Below, piece after piece: positions 43,552 through 52,702 of a stretch of 64,000 bases of DNA. The notes below the pieces were generated by a model. That model did no database searches, was not told where the DNA came from, and was given only the letters and a program-made list of their open reading frames with translations. The position numbers were made by a program, and so were the translations under genes. Position 1 is the first letter of the stretch; each line of letters begins with the position of its first letter. The stretch comes from CAWCGU01 sp963795195 (GTDB lineage: Bacteria > Actinomycetota > Thermoleophilia > Solirubrobacterales > 70-9). The stretch is taken from positions 1,736,001 to 1,800,000 of the forward strand of contig CAWCGU010000006.1 in the NCBI GenBank assembly GCA_963795195.1, given 5' to 3'.

Positions 43552-44238
43552 ATGCCACTTCCCAAACTCAAAGACATCAAGTGGGTGACCACAGACTGCT
43601 ACGGCACCCTGATCGACTGGGAGAAGGGCATCATCGAATCCTTTAAGAAAGAGGCCGTTCGGGACGGCTTCAGCTTCGACGAAGGGCCGTTCATGGCACG
43701 CTTCTTCGAGGTTCAGGCCGAGGTGATGAGCGGCTCGTATGAGCTCTACGCCGAGGTTTTGCGCCGCGCCGGCGTCAAGGTCGCCGGCGAGTTCGGTTGG
43801 GAACTGGAGCCGTCGCGCGCCCAGTTCCTGCCCAACGACGTCGCCCGCTGGCTCCCCTTCCGCGAATCGAATGCGGCGATGGACCGGCTCAAGGGCCGCT
43901 ACGAGATCGGGATCGTCTCCAACATCGACGACAAGCTGCTGGGAGTATCGCGCCGCCACCTGCGCACCGAACTCGATTTGGTCGTGACCGCGCAGCAGGT
44001 TCGTTCTTACAAGCCGGAGCCGGCCCACTTCAAGGAGTGCGCGCGGCGCATCGGCGGCAAGAAGGCCTGGGTGCACATCGCCAGCGGCTACGCCAGCGAC
44101 GTCGAGCCGCTGCTGAAGATGAAGGTCCCGGTCATCTGGGTCAACCGCCACGGCGAGAAGCTCGACGGCCGCAAGGCGCCGACGGCGACGGTCAAGAACT
44201 TCAGCGACGCGGCCAAGAAGCTGGGTGCCGGCCGCTGA
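43552..44238 (+). CDS. HAD type II hydrolase (haloacid dehalogenase-like)
   Basis: A 228-residue HAD hydrolase. The first motif is TTDCYGTLIDWEKG, with the nucleophilic Asp. The second motif is IVSNIDD, the third has Lys in RSYKPEPAHF, and the last acidic motif is ASGYASDVEPLL. This pattern matches 2-haloacid dehalogenase-like enzymes, although the true substrate may be an organic phosphate. It is divergent from sucCD. Confidence 0.85.
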   Translation: MPLPKLKDIKWVTTDCYGTLIDWEKGIIESFKKEAVRDGFSFDEGPFMARFFEVQAEVMSGSYELYAEVLRRAGVKVAGEFGWELEPSRAQFLPNDVARWLPFRESNAAMDRLKGRYEIGIVSNIDDKLLGVSRRHLRTELDLVVTAQQVRSYKPEPAHFKECARRIGGKKAWVHIASGYASDVEPLLKMKVPVIWVNRHGEKLDGRKAPTATVKNFSDAAKKLGAGR

Positions 44239-44270
44239 TCCCAGCTTCGCCGGACCCCGCGGATGAGGCG

Positions 44271-45185
44271 ATGGTCGCCCGCGCCCGCGAGCGCTTCGCC
44301 CCAGAGCATCGCCGCGGGACGCAGGCACGCAGGCCCGGGGCCGCGCTCCCCAACCTCCTCATCATCGGCGGCCTCAAGTGCGGGACGACAAGCCTGCACC
44401 ACTACCTCGGCCTGCATCCCGAGATAGGGATGTCGAAGCCGAAGGAGCTGAACTTCTTCGTCTCCGAGCTGAACTGGCCGCTCGGGGAGGACTGGTACGC
44501 GAACCGCTTCGACGCCGGCGACTCAGTGCGGGGCGAGACCTCGCCGCACTACACGAACGATCCGCGATTCACCGGCGTCGCCGGGCGCATGGCGGCGCTG
44601 ATACCCGACGCGCGCCTCATCTACTGCGTCCGCAACCCGATCGACCGCATCCTCTCCCACTATCTGCACAGCGTCGGCGGCGGCTACGAGGACCGGCCTC
44701 TCGAGGATGCGCTTTCTGACCCCGAAAGCGCCTACGTGCAGCGCGGCCTCTACGCAAGCCAACTCGTCCCCTACCTCGAGCGCTTCCCGCGCGATCAGAT
44801 CGAAATCGTCGCCCAGGACGACCTCAGGGACGAGCGCGAGGCGACGCTGCGCCGCCTGTTCGCCTTCCTGGGGGTGGACGAGACCTTCAGCTCGCAGCAG
44901 TTCTCGCGCGAGTGGGAAACCGGCTCAGCCAAGGGCGGGGGCGGCTTCAAGCTGATGGATCGGGCAGTGCGGCTGCCGGGGCTGCGCTCGCTCGACCGCC
45001 GTTTTGACCGGCTGCCGGAGTCGCTGCGCTGGAGGGTCGAGCGGATCGTCCACGACCCGGACTCCGGAGCCTCCGAGAAGCCGCAGCTGCCGGCCGAGCT
45101 CGGCCGCCGTCTGCGCGATCTCTACCGCGACGACGTCGCAAGGCTCGAGACGATCGCGGGCCGCGACTTCGGCTGGGACCTCTGA
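44271..45185 (+). CDS. Sulfotransferase
   Basis: A 304-residue enzyme that would move a sulfuryl group from PAPS to an acceptor such as a glycolipid or sugar. The 5'-phosphosulfate loop is GGLKCGTTSLHHYL near residue 32 and the 3'-phosphate site is IYCVRNPIDRILSHY. GETSPHYTNDPR lies between them. I chose the ATG at 44271. Sequence before it belongs to the preceding HAD gene in another frame. It starts 32 bases after that gene. Confidence 0.9.
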   Translation: MVARARERFAPEHRRGTQARRPGAALPNLLIIGGLKCGTTSLHHYLGLHPEIGMSKPKELNFFVSELNWPLGEDWYANRFDAGDSVRGETSPHYTNDPRFTGVAGRMAALIPDARLIYCVRNPIDRILSHYLHSVGGGYEDRPLEDALSDPESAYVQRGLYASQLVPYLERFPRDQIEIVAQDDLRDEREATLRRLFAFLGVDETFSSQQFSREWETGSAKGGGGFKLMDRAVRLPGLRSLDRRFDRLPESLRWRVERIVHDPDSGASEKPQLPAELGRRLRDLYRDDVARLETIAGRDFGWDL

Positions 45186-45202
45186 GCGCGATAATCGAAC
45201 TG

Positions 45203-45619
45203 ATGGCCAGCGAAAACCTCGAATTCATCCGTGACGGCTACGCGCGCCTGGAGAGCGAGGGATGGGAGTCCCTGATCGACTCGGTCCATCCGGACTTCGA
45301 GTTCACGACCCCACCCGACCTCGCCAGCGAGCCCGGAACCTACAGGGGTGAGGAGGGCATCCGCCGCTACTTCGAGTCGTTCTACGAGGCGATGGACGAA
45401 CTCCATTTCGATCCCCAGGACTTCATCGACGCCGGCGAGAACATGGTGGTGGTCCCCACCAACCTGCGGGCCAGGGGCCGCGGCAGCGGCATCGAGGTCG
45501 AACAGCAGGTGACGGTTCTCTGGACCTTCAAAGACGGGCTGATCCTCTCCAACCAGGCCTTCGCCTCCACAGCCGAGGCGCTGGCCGCTGCCGAGAATGC
45601 TGATCGCGATCGCGGCTGA
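45203..45619 (+). CDS. SnoaL-like (NTF2-fold) protein
   Basis: A 138-residue protein that begins MASENLEFIRDGYARLESEG and has the family order HPDFEFTTPP, YRGEEGIRRYFESFYEAMDE and LWTFKDGLILSNQAF. It is a further intact member of the family in this window. It overlaps the RpiB-like gene by 23 bases, so the two may be co-translated. The function is unknown. Confidence 0.82.
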   Translation: MASENLEFIRDGYARLESEGWESLIDSVHPDFEFTTPPDLASEPGTYRGEEGIRRYFESFYEAMDELHFDPQDFIDAGENMVVVPTNLRARGRGSGIEVEQQVTVLWTFKDGLILSNQAFASTAEALAAAENADRDRG

Positions 45620-46037
45620 CGAGCTGACCGGGATCGCCGCGGCGATTGCCGGCGAGATCGCCGACCGCGGTCACGAGCCGGTTCCCCACGGCGCCCTGGC
45701 CGATGACGAGCGCGCCGACTGGGCCTGGGCCAGCGAGGCCGCGGCACGCGACGTGTCCGAGGGCCGGGCCGATCAGGGCATCGTCTGCTGCTGGACGGGA
45801 ACCGGCGCCTCCATCGCCGCAAACAAGGTCCGGGGAATCCGAGCCGCGCTCTGCACGGACGCCGAGACAGCGCGCGGCGCCCGCGTCTGGAACGACGCCA
45901 ACGTGCTCGCGATCAGCCTGCGCTCAACTTCGGCGGCGGAACTGGGCGAGATCCTCGACGCCTGGTTTGAGGCCGATCCGAGCGATTCCGAGGATGACCG
46001 CGCGAACATCGGGCACCTCGCTGAGATCGAATCTTGA
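45597..46037 (+). CDS. RpiB/LacAB-type sugar-phosphate isomerase, divergent
   Basis: A 146-residue protein. Its core GIVCCWTGTGASIAANKVRG matches the ribose-5-phosphate isomerase B family, including the base-catalyst cysteine. VWNDANVLAISLR follows, as expected. The usual N-terminal SDHAG motif is replaced by AADELTG, so the substrate-binding histidine is gone. A different sugar phosphate or a changed reaction is therefore possible. The TGA stop overlaps the next start. Confidence 0.85.
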   Translation: MLIAIAADELTGIAAAIAGEIADRGHEPVPHGALADDERADWAWASEAAARDVSEGRADQGIVCCWTGTGASIAANKVRGIRAALCTDAETARGARVWNDANVLAISLRSTSAAELGEILDAWFEADPSDSEDDRANIGHLAEIES

Positions 46038-46786
46038 CGGACGCCAAGGCGATTCAGCGGTTGCTGCCCGAGGCCGCCGCCACGACGATTCCGGAGCAAC
46101 TCGACACGCTCGAGTTGGCAGGCCTTGCGCCACCGGAGCGGCCCTATCTCGTCACCAACTTCGCGCTGACGGTCGATGGCCGCGCGACGATCAGCGGCCG
46201 GTCGGGCTCGATCGGCACGGACACCGACACCGAGATGCTGATGGAGTTGCGCGCCTGCGTCGATGCCGTGCTGATCGGCGGCGGCACGATGCGCATAGAG
46301 CGCTACGGGCGGATGGTCCCGAGCGTCGGGCGGCGCGACCGGCGTGAACAGCGAGGGCTGAGCCGAGACCCGCTTGCGGTGCTCGTCAGCGGATCGCTCG
46401 AGCTGCCCTGGGAAGCTGAGCTTTTTGCCGGCGGGGCCGGCGAGATCCTGCTGGTGACGTCCTCGGGGGAGGATCCACCGCCGACCGCCACCCCGATTCG
46501 CGTCCTGCGCCACTCGGGCAGGGTCGACCTTGCCTCGGCGCTCGCCCATATGCGACGCGAGCTGGGAGTGCGCTCGGTGCTCTGCGAAGGCGGGCCGAGT
46601 CTGCACGGCCAGTTGCTCGCCTCCGACCTGGTCGACGAGCTGTTCGTGACCACGGCCGCGAAGATCGCCGGCGGCGAGGGGCCGGCGCTGGCGCAGGGCC
46701 TCCACGAACGGGTCCGCAGCCTTGAGCTTGCCTGGCTTCTTGCCGACGGAGACGAGCTCTTCTCGCGCTACCGGCTACGACGTTGA
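46034..46786 (+). CDS. RibD C-terminal-domain reductase (dihydrofolate reductase-like)
   Basis: A 250-residue reductase domain without the deaminase half of RibD. NFALTVDGRATISGRSGSIG, VDAVLIGGGTMRIERYGRM, and the NADPH site LCEGGPSLHGQLL are family motifs. Related enzymes reduce pyrimidine ribityl intermediates of riboflavin or folate-like compounds. The start is TTG at 46034, overlapping the preceding stop (TTGA). It converges with the membrane-protein gene, with a 12-base overlap. Confidence 0.88.
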   Translation: MTDAKAIQRLLPEAAATTIPEQLDTLELAGLAPPERPYLVTNFALTVDGRATISGRSGSIGTDTDTEMLMELRACVDAVLIGGGTMRIERYGRMVPSVGRRDRREQRGLSRDPLAVLVSGSLELPWEAELFAGGAGEILLVTSSGEDPPPTATPIRVLRHSGRVDLASALAHMRRELGVRSVLCEGGPSLHGQLLASDLVDELFVTTAAKIAGGEGPALAQGLHERVRSLELAWLLADGDELFSRYRLRR

Positions 46787-47536
46787 CGTCGGCGCCCACT
46801 CGGCCGGGAAGCCGAGCAGAACGTCGCCGCCCTCCGGTGCGGGAGGAATCAGGCCCTGCTCCTCGGTGCGCCTCTCTCCCCGGCGCAGCATCCGCAGCGC
46901 GAGGATCGTCGCGCCGAGCAGCGTCGCTGTGACCAGGCTGACCTGGACGCTGAGAATGCCTTCCCTACTCCAGTAGACGTCTCGCAGGTCAAGCAGCAGC
47001 GCGGACTCGTCGAAGGTGAGCCCGATGCCGACCCCGAACGGCACGGCCAAACCTGTCTCGAGCTTGCGGTTGTCCGTCAGCAGCGCCGCCGCTCCACTTC
47101 CGAAGGCGATCAGGATCCCCGGGACGTAGTGATGGATGTGCCGCCCGCCGACGTTCACGTGGCCGAGCGGCCACCAGCCGCTGCGCAGACCCCAGGTGGA
47201 GAGGCGCATGAAGACGAATCCACCGAGGAAACCCGACAACAGGTTGAAGAGCACCGTTTCGTGGTGGGGGGCGGCTTCGTAGCCCTCGATCACAACGGCA
47301 ACCGTGTCGCCCGCCGCCTGGCCGGTACCGATAATCGCGTGCTCCGCCGTCTCGCGAACGGTCGGCTCAACCTCGTCAGGAACGAGCTCGTCGAGGCGCT
47401 CCTTGGTGCGACGGCCGGCAAGCCGCGCAACTTCGCCGACGACTACGGTCCCAGCCGTTGCGACGGCGAGCACAGCGAGGCCGAGCGTCAGCCTGTCCGC
47501 CTTCCCCCTCCGTTTTCTCAGCAAAGCGGACAGCAC
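46775..47536 (-). CDS. Integral membrane protein of unknown function
   Basis: A 253-residue protein with about five hydrophobic segments (LTLGLAVLAVATAGTVVVGE, FNLLSGFLGGFVFMRL, YVPGILIAFGSGAAALL, and VSLVTATLLGATILAL). A histidine-rich loop (GGRHIHHYVPG) and FDESALLLDLRDVYW are the most distinctive features. No enzyme family is recognised. The C-terminus overlaps the RibD-like gene by 12 bases in opposite orientation. Confidence 0.7.
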   Translation of the reverse strand: MLSALLRKRRGKADRLTLGLAVLAVATAGTVVVGEVARLAGRRTKERLDELVPDEVEPTVRETAEHAIIGTGQAAGDTVAVVIEGYEAAPHHETVLFNLLSGFLGGFVFMRLSTWGLRSGWWPLGHVNVGGRHIHHYVPGILIAFGSGAAALLTDNRKLETGLAVPFGVGIGLTFDESALLLDLRDVYWSREGILSVQVSLVTATLLGATILALRMLRRGERRTEEQGLIPPAPEGGDVLLGFPAEWAPTSTS

Positions 47537-47567
47537 AGGGCAAGCGTAAACGTCGCGGGGGCGGGTC

Positions 47568-50500
47568 CTACAGCTTGCGCCTCGGCTTGCGCTTCACGGT
47601 CCAGGTCTTCGTCGCGGGCGTGGCGTCGATGTTGCCGGCGGCGTCGATCGCTCGCACACGCAAGATGTGCTTGCCGAACTTGAGCCGCTTGAGGCTGAAC
47701 GGAGTTGCGCAGGCTACGAAGTCGCGCTTGTCGAGCGCGCACTCGAAGCGCGAGCCGGGCTCGGTCGACGTGAATTCGAAGCCTGCGGTGCGCTTGAAGG
47801 TGCGCTTCCGCGGGCTCTTGGTGATCGACGTGTCGGGAACGGTCGTGTCGGCGCTGTCGCCTCCTGCGCCTCCGCTATCCCCACCGCCACCTCCGTCGGC
47901 AGGCGGCGCATTGACCGCAGTTGACTCGCTGTCGGTGTTGTTGGCGGCAGCCGGATCTGGGTCGCCCGGGAAGACCTCTGCGGCTGCGTTGAGTGTTCCC
48001 GCCGCAGCCGGCGCCGTGACGGCGATGCCAAAAGTCTGCGCCGGGTCGGCGACGCCGAGCGGGCCCCCGCTGCAGACGACCTGACCGGGGGCGCCCGGCG
48101 CGCAAGCCGGGCTCGATGCCGCGTCGCGGTAGATGACGCCGGCCGGCAATTGCAGCGTGACCGCACCGGGGACGGTGTCGAGCGGCCCGAGGTTGTCGAG
48201 GCTGAGCGTGTAGCTGTAGTCGGCTCCGATCAGGACCGGGTCGGCCGAGTCGGTGACCGCGACCGCGAGGTCGGCGCTGACGTTCAGCTCCGTGAAGTCG
48301 GTGTCCAGGTTGTTCCCGCCGACCGGATCGTTGATATCGGAACCGATGATCGCCTGCGAGGACAACGTCCCCTGAGCGGTCCCGACGTGAGTGACCGCGA
48401 CCGTCAGGGTCTCTGATGCGCCCGCGGGCATTGTTCCCAGAATGCATTCGACATTGTTGAGTATCCCCTGCGGTTGGCAACGGATATCGCTGTCGGCGTC
48501 GCGATAGCTGATCCTGCTGCTGTTCGGCAGAACCACCTCGAGCAGCGCCGGCGTGGCCGCGAAGGGCCCAAGGTTCTCGACCTGGAGGGTGTACTCGTAC
48601 TGGTCGCCGGGGTCGATCGCTGCCGGAGCCGTCTGGGTGACGCTCAGGTTGGCTTCGTCCTGACTGAGCTTTGAGACGACGAAGTCCTGCGCATTGCCGT
48701 CAAAGTCGGCGTCGACCTCGAACTCGAGGTTCAGGGGGTAATCGGAGGCGTTCGTGAAGCCGGTGATGTAGGCGGGGAATCCGGAGTCGCCTGTGACGTC
48801 GATCGAACCGGCAGATTCGGAGCCATCTCCGCCGACACGCGTGGCGTAGATCACATCGGAGTCCGCCGCCGTGTCGTCGGGGGCCAGCTCGACGAGATAG
48901 AGGTCCGACAGCGTGCCTTCAGTGCTGGCTCCCCCCAGGTCATTCGACTCGGGAGAGTTCGCTCCGTCGGCCGTGGTTCCGAGGATGTAGGCGTTGCCGA
49001 GCGGGTCGATGTCTACGGCCGTAGCCGACTCGTTGGCCGTACCGCCAACGTAGGTGGCGTATTCCCGGGTTGTCCCCGAAGGCCCAAGCACCGTTAGGAA
49101 GTAGTCACGCGCGTTGACGACTGCGTCGTGCGCCCCGCTGGTGAGCGTCAGGTCCGCCGAGGTCGTATCACCCGCGACGTATGCCCTGCCGTCAGCGTCG
49201 ACTGCGACGTCGGCGGCATCGTCGGCGCCCGCGCCGCCGATGTAGGTCGAGTAGACGAGCGCGTTGCCCGCGGCATTGAGCTTGAAGACGAATCCGTCAT
49301 CACCGGTTTTGTTGAGCTCGAGCTCGTTGACGGTGTTGAAGTCGGTCGACTCGGTCACCCCGGCTACGTGAGCGCTGCCCAACCCGTCCACCGCGATCCC
49401 CCCGAGCCTGTCATCGTCGCTTCCGCCGATGTAGGTCGAGTAAACGAGGGAGGTTCCCGCGGGGCTGATCTTGGACACGAAAACGTCGTCACCGATGTCA
49501 TTGGGTTCGCCGGCGATGCCACCCACAATTGGGAAGTCGGTTGACGCTGTCGCGCCCGCGATGTAGGCGTTCCCACTGGGATCGAGGGCGATCCTTGAGG
49601 GATTGGAGAATGCGCTGATGTCGTTTCCAGTACCGCCGAGAAAACCGATGTACTCGAGCACGTCGCCGGTCGGGTTCAGCTTCGCGACGAAGACATCGAT
49701 GCCGCCGTTGTGCGAGCCGTCGAAGGTCGCGGCGCCGAGCGGGAAGTTGGTGCCTGTCGAGGCCGAGCCGACCAGGTAGGCCGCGCCCGAGGCGTCGACG
49801 GCGACATCGTCGCCCGTGTCGGCGTTGTTGCCGCCGATGTAGGTGGAGTACTCGAGGGAGTTGCCACTCGCGCTGAGCTTCGTGACGGTCGCATCGCTTC
49901 CACCCTGATTGTTGGGACGTACCGGGTTGGTTGCGGGCGTCGTATCGAAGCCCGCCGAAGCTGTGCCGACAACGAACGCGTTCTGCGTCCCGGGCTGCAC
50001 TGCGATTCCACTCCCCCGGTCGTCGCCGGCGCCTCCGACATAGGTCGAGTAGTCGAGCAGGAGCGGGTCGATCACGAGCAGGCGGCCCCGGTCGTAGCGG
50101 CCGAGCTCGAAGTTGACCCGGTCGCCGTCGAGGGCATAGCGAACTTCCACGCTGTCGCGCCCGGTGGCGCTCGGCTGGTAGGCGACAGGCGGCGCCTGGC
50201 GGATCGAATCGCCTCCAGTACCGATCACGAGCCCCCCGTTTGCGGCGATCCGAAGGTCCTCGGCGCCGGCGAGGCGCACGGCAATCTGCGAGGGATCGGC
50301 ACCGCCCCCAACCCGGAAGTCGTATTCGAGCGTACGCTCGTTTCCGTACCAGTCGACCGCTATGCCGGGATAGACGTGCGGGTAGCGGACCCGTTCGTAG
50401 GTCGGAATGTTGGTGATCCCTCCCTGCGCCGTCCTCACGGTGAGGTCGTTGACGACACCGGGGAGCTTGCCGAGCGGCCTGGCTTCGCTGTCGAAGCCGC

Positions 50501-50819
50501 CGGCAATGCGCACGGCGATCGGATCGCCGGCCTCGCCGGAGAGCACGGCGCCTCCGGCGACCAAGGCTACGGAACCCCCGGCAGTGTGGGTGACGAAGTC
50601 GACGCCATCGCGCATGCGCCCGGCGTTGGGCTCGAAGGCGAGCGGAAGCTGGCCGTAGTTGCTTTCCACCTCCGCCGGTGACGGCGACGAGAAGGGAGAG
50701 CCAACCTCGATCGCGGGACCTCGCGACAACGCCACCGCCATCAGCAGTGCCAACGCCAGGCCGGCCGCCGCCGGCCAGCCGATCCGGCCTACACCAAAAG
50801 TCCCCGCGCTCAGTCGCAT
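47568..50819 (-). CDS. Large secreted protein with SBBP beta-propeller repeats and DUF11 domains
   Basis: A 1083-residue exported protein. The N-terminal hydrophobic stretch GWPAAAGLALALLMAVALS is a likely signal. Residues of about 55-250 resemble the N-terminal domain found before SBBP repeats (NYGQLPLAFEPNAGR). Repeats with DYSTYVGGAGDDRGSGIAV and YSTYIGGSDDDRLGGIAV follow, each ending in an F-x-x-K-x-S-x-x-G-type segment, and should make a beta propeller. Two DUF11-type domains come next (DPGDQYEYTLQVENLGP, GADYSYTLSLDNLGP). A glycine-rich linker leads to a C-terminal Ig-like domain with paired cysteines (RFECALDKRDFVACAT). Likely a surface or adhesive protein. Confidence 0.82.
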   Translation of the reverse strand: MRLSAGTFGVGRIGWPAAAGLALALLMAVALSRGPAIEVGSPFSSPSPAEVESNYGQLPLAFEPNAGRMRDGVDFVTHTAGGSVALVAGGAVLSGEAGDPIAVRIAGGFDSEARPLGKLPGVVNDLTVRTAQGGITNIPTYERVRYPHVYPGIAVDWYGNERTLEYDFRVGGGADPSQIAVRLAGAEDLRIAANGGLVIGTGGDSIRQAPPVAYQPSATGRDSVEVRYALDGDRVNFELGRYDRGRLLVIDPLLLDYSTYVGGAGDDRGSGIAVQPGTQNAFVVGTASAGFDTTPATNPVRPNNQGGSDATVTKLSASGNSLEYSTYIGGNNADTGDDVAVDASGAAYLVGSASTGTNFPLGAATFDGSHNGGIDVFVAKLNPTGDVLEYIGFLGGTGNDISAFSNPSRIALDPSGNAYIAGATASTDFPIVGGIAGEPNDIGDDVFVSKISPAGTSLVYSTYIGGSDDDRLGGIAVDGLGSAHVAGVTESTDFNTVNELELNKTGDDGFVFKLNAAGNALVYSTYIGGAGADDAADVAVDADGRAYVAGDTTSADLTLTSGAHDAVVNARDYFLTVLGPSGTTREYATYVGGTANESATAVDIDPLGNAYILGTTADGANSPESNDLGGASTEGTLSDLYLVELAPDDTAADSDVIYATRVGGDGSESAGSIDVTGDSGFPAYITGFTNASDYPLNLEFEVDADFDGNAQDFVVSKLSQDEANLSVTQTAPAAIDPGDQYEYTLQVENLGPFAATPALLEVVLPNSSRISYRDADSDIRCQPQGILNNVECILGTMPAGASETLTVAVTHVGTAQGTLSSQAIIGSDINDPVGGNNLDTDFTELNVSADLAVAVTDSADPVLIGADYSYTLSLDNLGPLDTVPGAVTLQLPAGVIYRDAASSPACAPGAPGQVVCSGGPLGVADPAQTFGIAVTAPAAAGTLNAAAEVFPGDPDPAAANNTDSESTAVNAPPADGGGGGDSGGAGGDSADTTVPDTSITKSPRKRTFKRTAGFEFTSTEPGSRFECALDKRDFVACATPFSLKRLKFGKHILRVRAIDAAGNIDATPATKTWTVKRKPRRKL

Positions 50820-50904
50820 GCCCCGAATCCCCTCCGCCCCTAGTTGACCCCCGGCAGACTAGACCTCTAAGCGCCGGGGCGCGGCGATCCGGGAAGAACG
50901 GCGC

Positions 50905-52152
50905 TTAAAGACGCACGAGATTCGACGCCTCGATCCCGCGGGTGACGCCGCGCAGGTCGACGACGACGACGGAATCACGGGCGACGCGCTCGTAGTCGAT
51001 CTCGTGGTGTGCGGTGACGATCATGGTCAGGTCGGCGCTCGCCAGGCCCTCATCGAGATCGACCGAGCTGAGGCCGAGCTCGCTGACCTGCTCCACGTGC
51101 GGGTCGTGGTAGCTGACCTCAGCACCCATCCGGGCCAGCTCGCGGATGATCTTCAGTGCAGGCGACTCACGCATGTCGGCCACCCCCGCCTTATAGGCGA
51201 CACCAAGAACGAGGATGCGCGAACCCTTGACGGGCTTGCCTGCATCGTTGAGTACGCGAGCGGCCTTCTGGGCGCAGAAGATCGGCTGGGACTGGTTGAG
51301 CTTGCCGGCGAGCTCGATGAACTCGGTGTAGAAGTCGTGCTCGCGGGCCTTGAAGGCGAGGTAGAACGGGTCGATCGGCAGGCAGTGGCCGCCCATCCCC
51401 GGGCCGGGCTCGAAGCGCATGAAGCCAAAGGGCTTCGTCGAAGCGGCGTCGACGACCTCCCAGATATCGATGCCCATGCGGTCGCAGAGTTGGGCCATCT
51501 CGTTGACGAGCGCGATGTTGACCGAACGGAAGATGTTCTCCAGCAGCTTCGAGAGCTCGGCGACCTCGGGGCTGGAGACCTCGACGACCTCGTCGCAGAT
51601 CTGCCGATAGAACTCCGCCGCGCGGGCGCTGCACTCAGGAGTGAGGCCGCCGACCAGCTTCGGCGTCGTCTTGATCGTGTGGTCGACCCGGCCGGGGTCG
51701 ATGCGCTCCGGCGAAAAGGCGAGGTTGAAGTCGCGGCCCGCCGCAAGCCCGGACTCCTCGAGGATCGGCAGCAGGCGCTCGCGCGTGGTGCCGGGATAGG
51801 TCGTCGACTCGAGTACGACGAGACCGCCCTCGCCGAGCACGGCGGAGAGCTTCGTCGCAGCGTCGGTCATGTAGCTGAGGTCGGGCTCGCGGTGGTTAGC
51901 CAGCGGGGTCGGGACGCAGATCACCGCAGCGTCGACCGACTCCAGTGCCCCGTAGTCGTCAGTGGCCATGAATCGCGGGGCGATTGCCTTGACGCGCTCC
52001 GAGGGCACGTCCTCGATGTCCGACTCGCCGCGCTGAAGGCGTGCGAGGCGGCGCTGATCGACGTCGATGCCGACCACGTCGCAGCCCGCCTCGGCGAAGG
52101 CGACCGCGAGCGGCAGGCCGACGTAGCCAAGCCCGATAACTCCGACTTTCAT
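50905..52152 (-). CDS. Nucleotide-sugar dehydrogenase (UDP-glucose/UDP-N-acetylhexosamine 6-dehydrogenase family)
   Basis: A 415-residue NAD-dependent enzyme that oxidises C6 of a UDP-sugar to an acid. The NAD motif GLGYVGLPLA is at residues 7-16. The catalytic cysteine is in GPGMGGHCLPIDP, and VLGVAYKAGVADMRESPAL marks the UDP-binding domain. IDPGR in the middle is typical of the UDP-GlcNAc/ManNAc (WbpA, WecC, TviB) branch. It may supply uronic acids for surface polysaccharide, together with the rhamnose operon 38 kb away. Confidence 0.92.
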   Translation of the reverse strand: MKVGVIGLGYVGLPLAVAFAEAGCDVVGIDVDQRRLARLQRGESDIEDVPSERVKAIAPRFMATDDYGALESVDAAVICVPTPLANHREPDLSYMTDAATKLSAVLGEGGLVVLESTTYPGTTRERLLPILEESGLAAGRDFNLAFSPERIDPGRVDHTIKTTPKLVGGLTPECSARAAEFYRQICDEVVEVSSPEVAELSKLLENIFRSVNIALVNEMAQLCDRMGIDIWEVVDAASTKPFGFMRFEPGPGMGGHCLPIDPFYLAFKAREHDFYTEFIELAGKLNQSQPIFCAQKAARVLNDAGKPVKGSRILVLGVAYKAGVADMRESPALKIIRELARMGAEVSYHDPHVEQVSELGLSSVDLDEGLASADLTMIVTAHHEIDYERVARDSVVVVDLRGVTRGIEASNLVRL

Positions 52153-52268
52153 CGCCGCAAGTCTAGGAGGGACGCCCGGAGACCCGACATGATTCTTGCC
52201 TGAGCGTTTAGGATCTTCCGCGATGACACGGATTGTTCCGTCGCAGCTCGTAGGGGTCGCCCGGCACC

Positions 52269-52295
52269 TGATCTGGTACCTCAGCTACCAGATCA
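52269..52295. repeat. Perfect 10-bp inverted repeat in intergenic region
   Basis: TGATCTGGTA (52269-52278) and TACCAGATCA (52286-52295) form a 10-bp stem with a 7-base loop. No T run follows. A 34-codon open frame (52223-52327, MTRIVPSQLVG to RTGG) spans it but has a poor ribosome site, so I do not call a gene. It lies upstream of the GlsB-like gene and could be a regulatory structure. Confidence 0.45.
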
Positions 52296-52357
52296 CCGGG
52301 GATCCTCGCGGCCGCACCGGGGGATAGGGCCGCAGCGCCTTTGCGTAGGCTGAGCCG

Positions 52358-52618
52358 ATGGGAATCATCGGCTGGATCTTTCTCGGCCTCTTCGCGGGCA
52401 CCATCGCCAGGGCGGTTCTGCCCGGTCGCCGCGAGCCCGGCGGCTGCATCGGCACGACGGCGATCGGGATTCTCGGCGCCCTGATTGGCGGCGGCCTTGC
52501 GACCGCCCTCGACATCGGCAAGATCGACGACTTCTTCGACCTCGAGACCTGGCTGGTCGCAATCGGCGGCTCGATGCTGCTGCTTTTCCTGATCGGGCTG
52601 ATCTCCGGCCGGCGCTGA
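52358..52618 (+). CDS. GlsB/YeaQ/YmgE-family small membrane protein
   Basis: An 86-residue membrane protein with three hydrophobic segments: IIGWIFLGLFAGTIARAVLP, TAIGILGALIGGGLATAL and VAIGGSMLLLFLIGLI. The glycine-rich pattern is typical of the transglycosylase-associated/GlsB family, linked to general stress in other bacteria. The exact role is unknown. It precedes another small membrane protein gene on the same strand. Confidence 0.87.
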   Translation: MGIIGWIFLGLFAGTIARAVLPGRREPGGCIGTTAIGILGALIGGGLATALDIGKIDDFFDLETWLVAIGGSMLLLFLIGLISGRR

Positions 52619-52702
52619 ACTCGTCGGGAGTGTGAGCGAAGTCATCCCCGGGGCTCGCACCGGGGCTTACGCTGTGTGCGGGCAATCAATGAGGAGGACC
52701 GT

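Noticed and set aside
48800..50050. Repeated sequence blocks as a possible repeat array
   Set aside because: The repeats are in-frame coding units of the SBBP beta-propeller domain and have no constant spacers, so this is not a CRISPR or tandem non-coding array.
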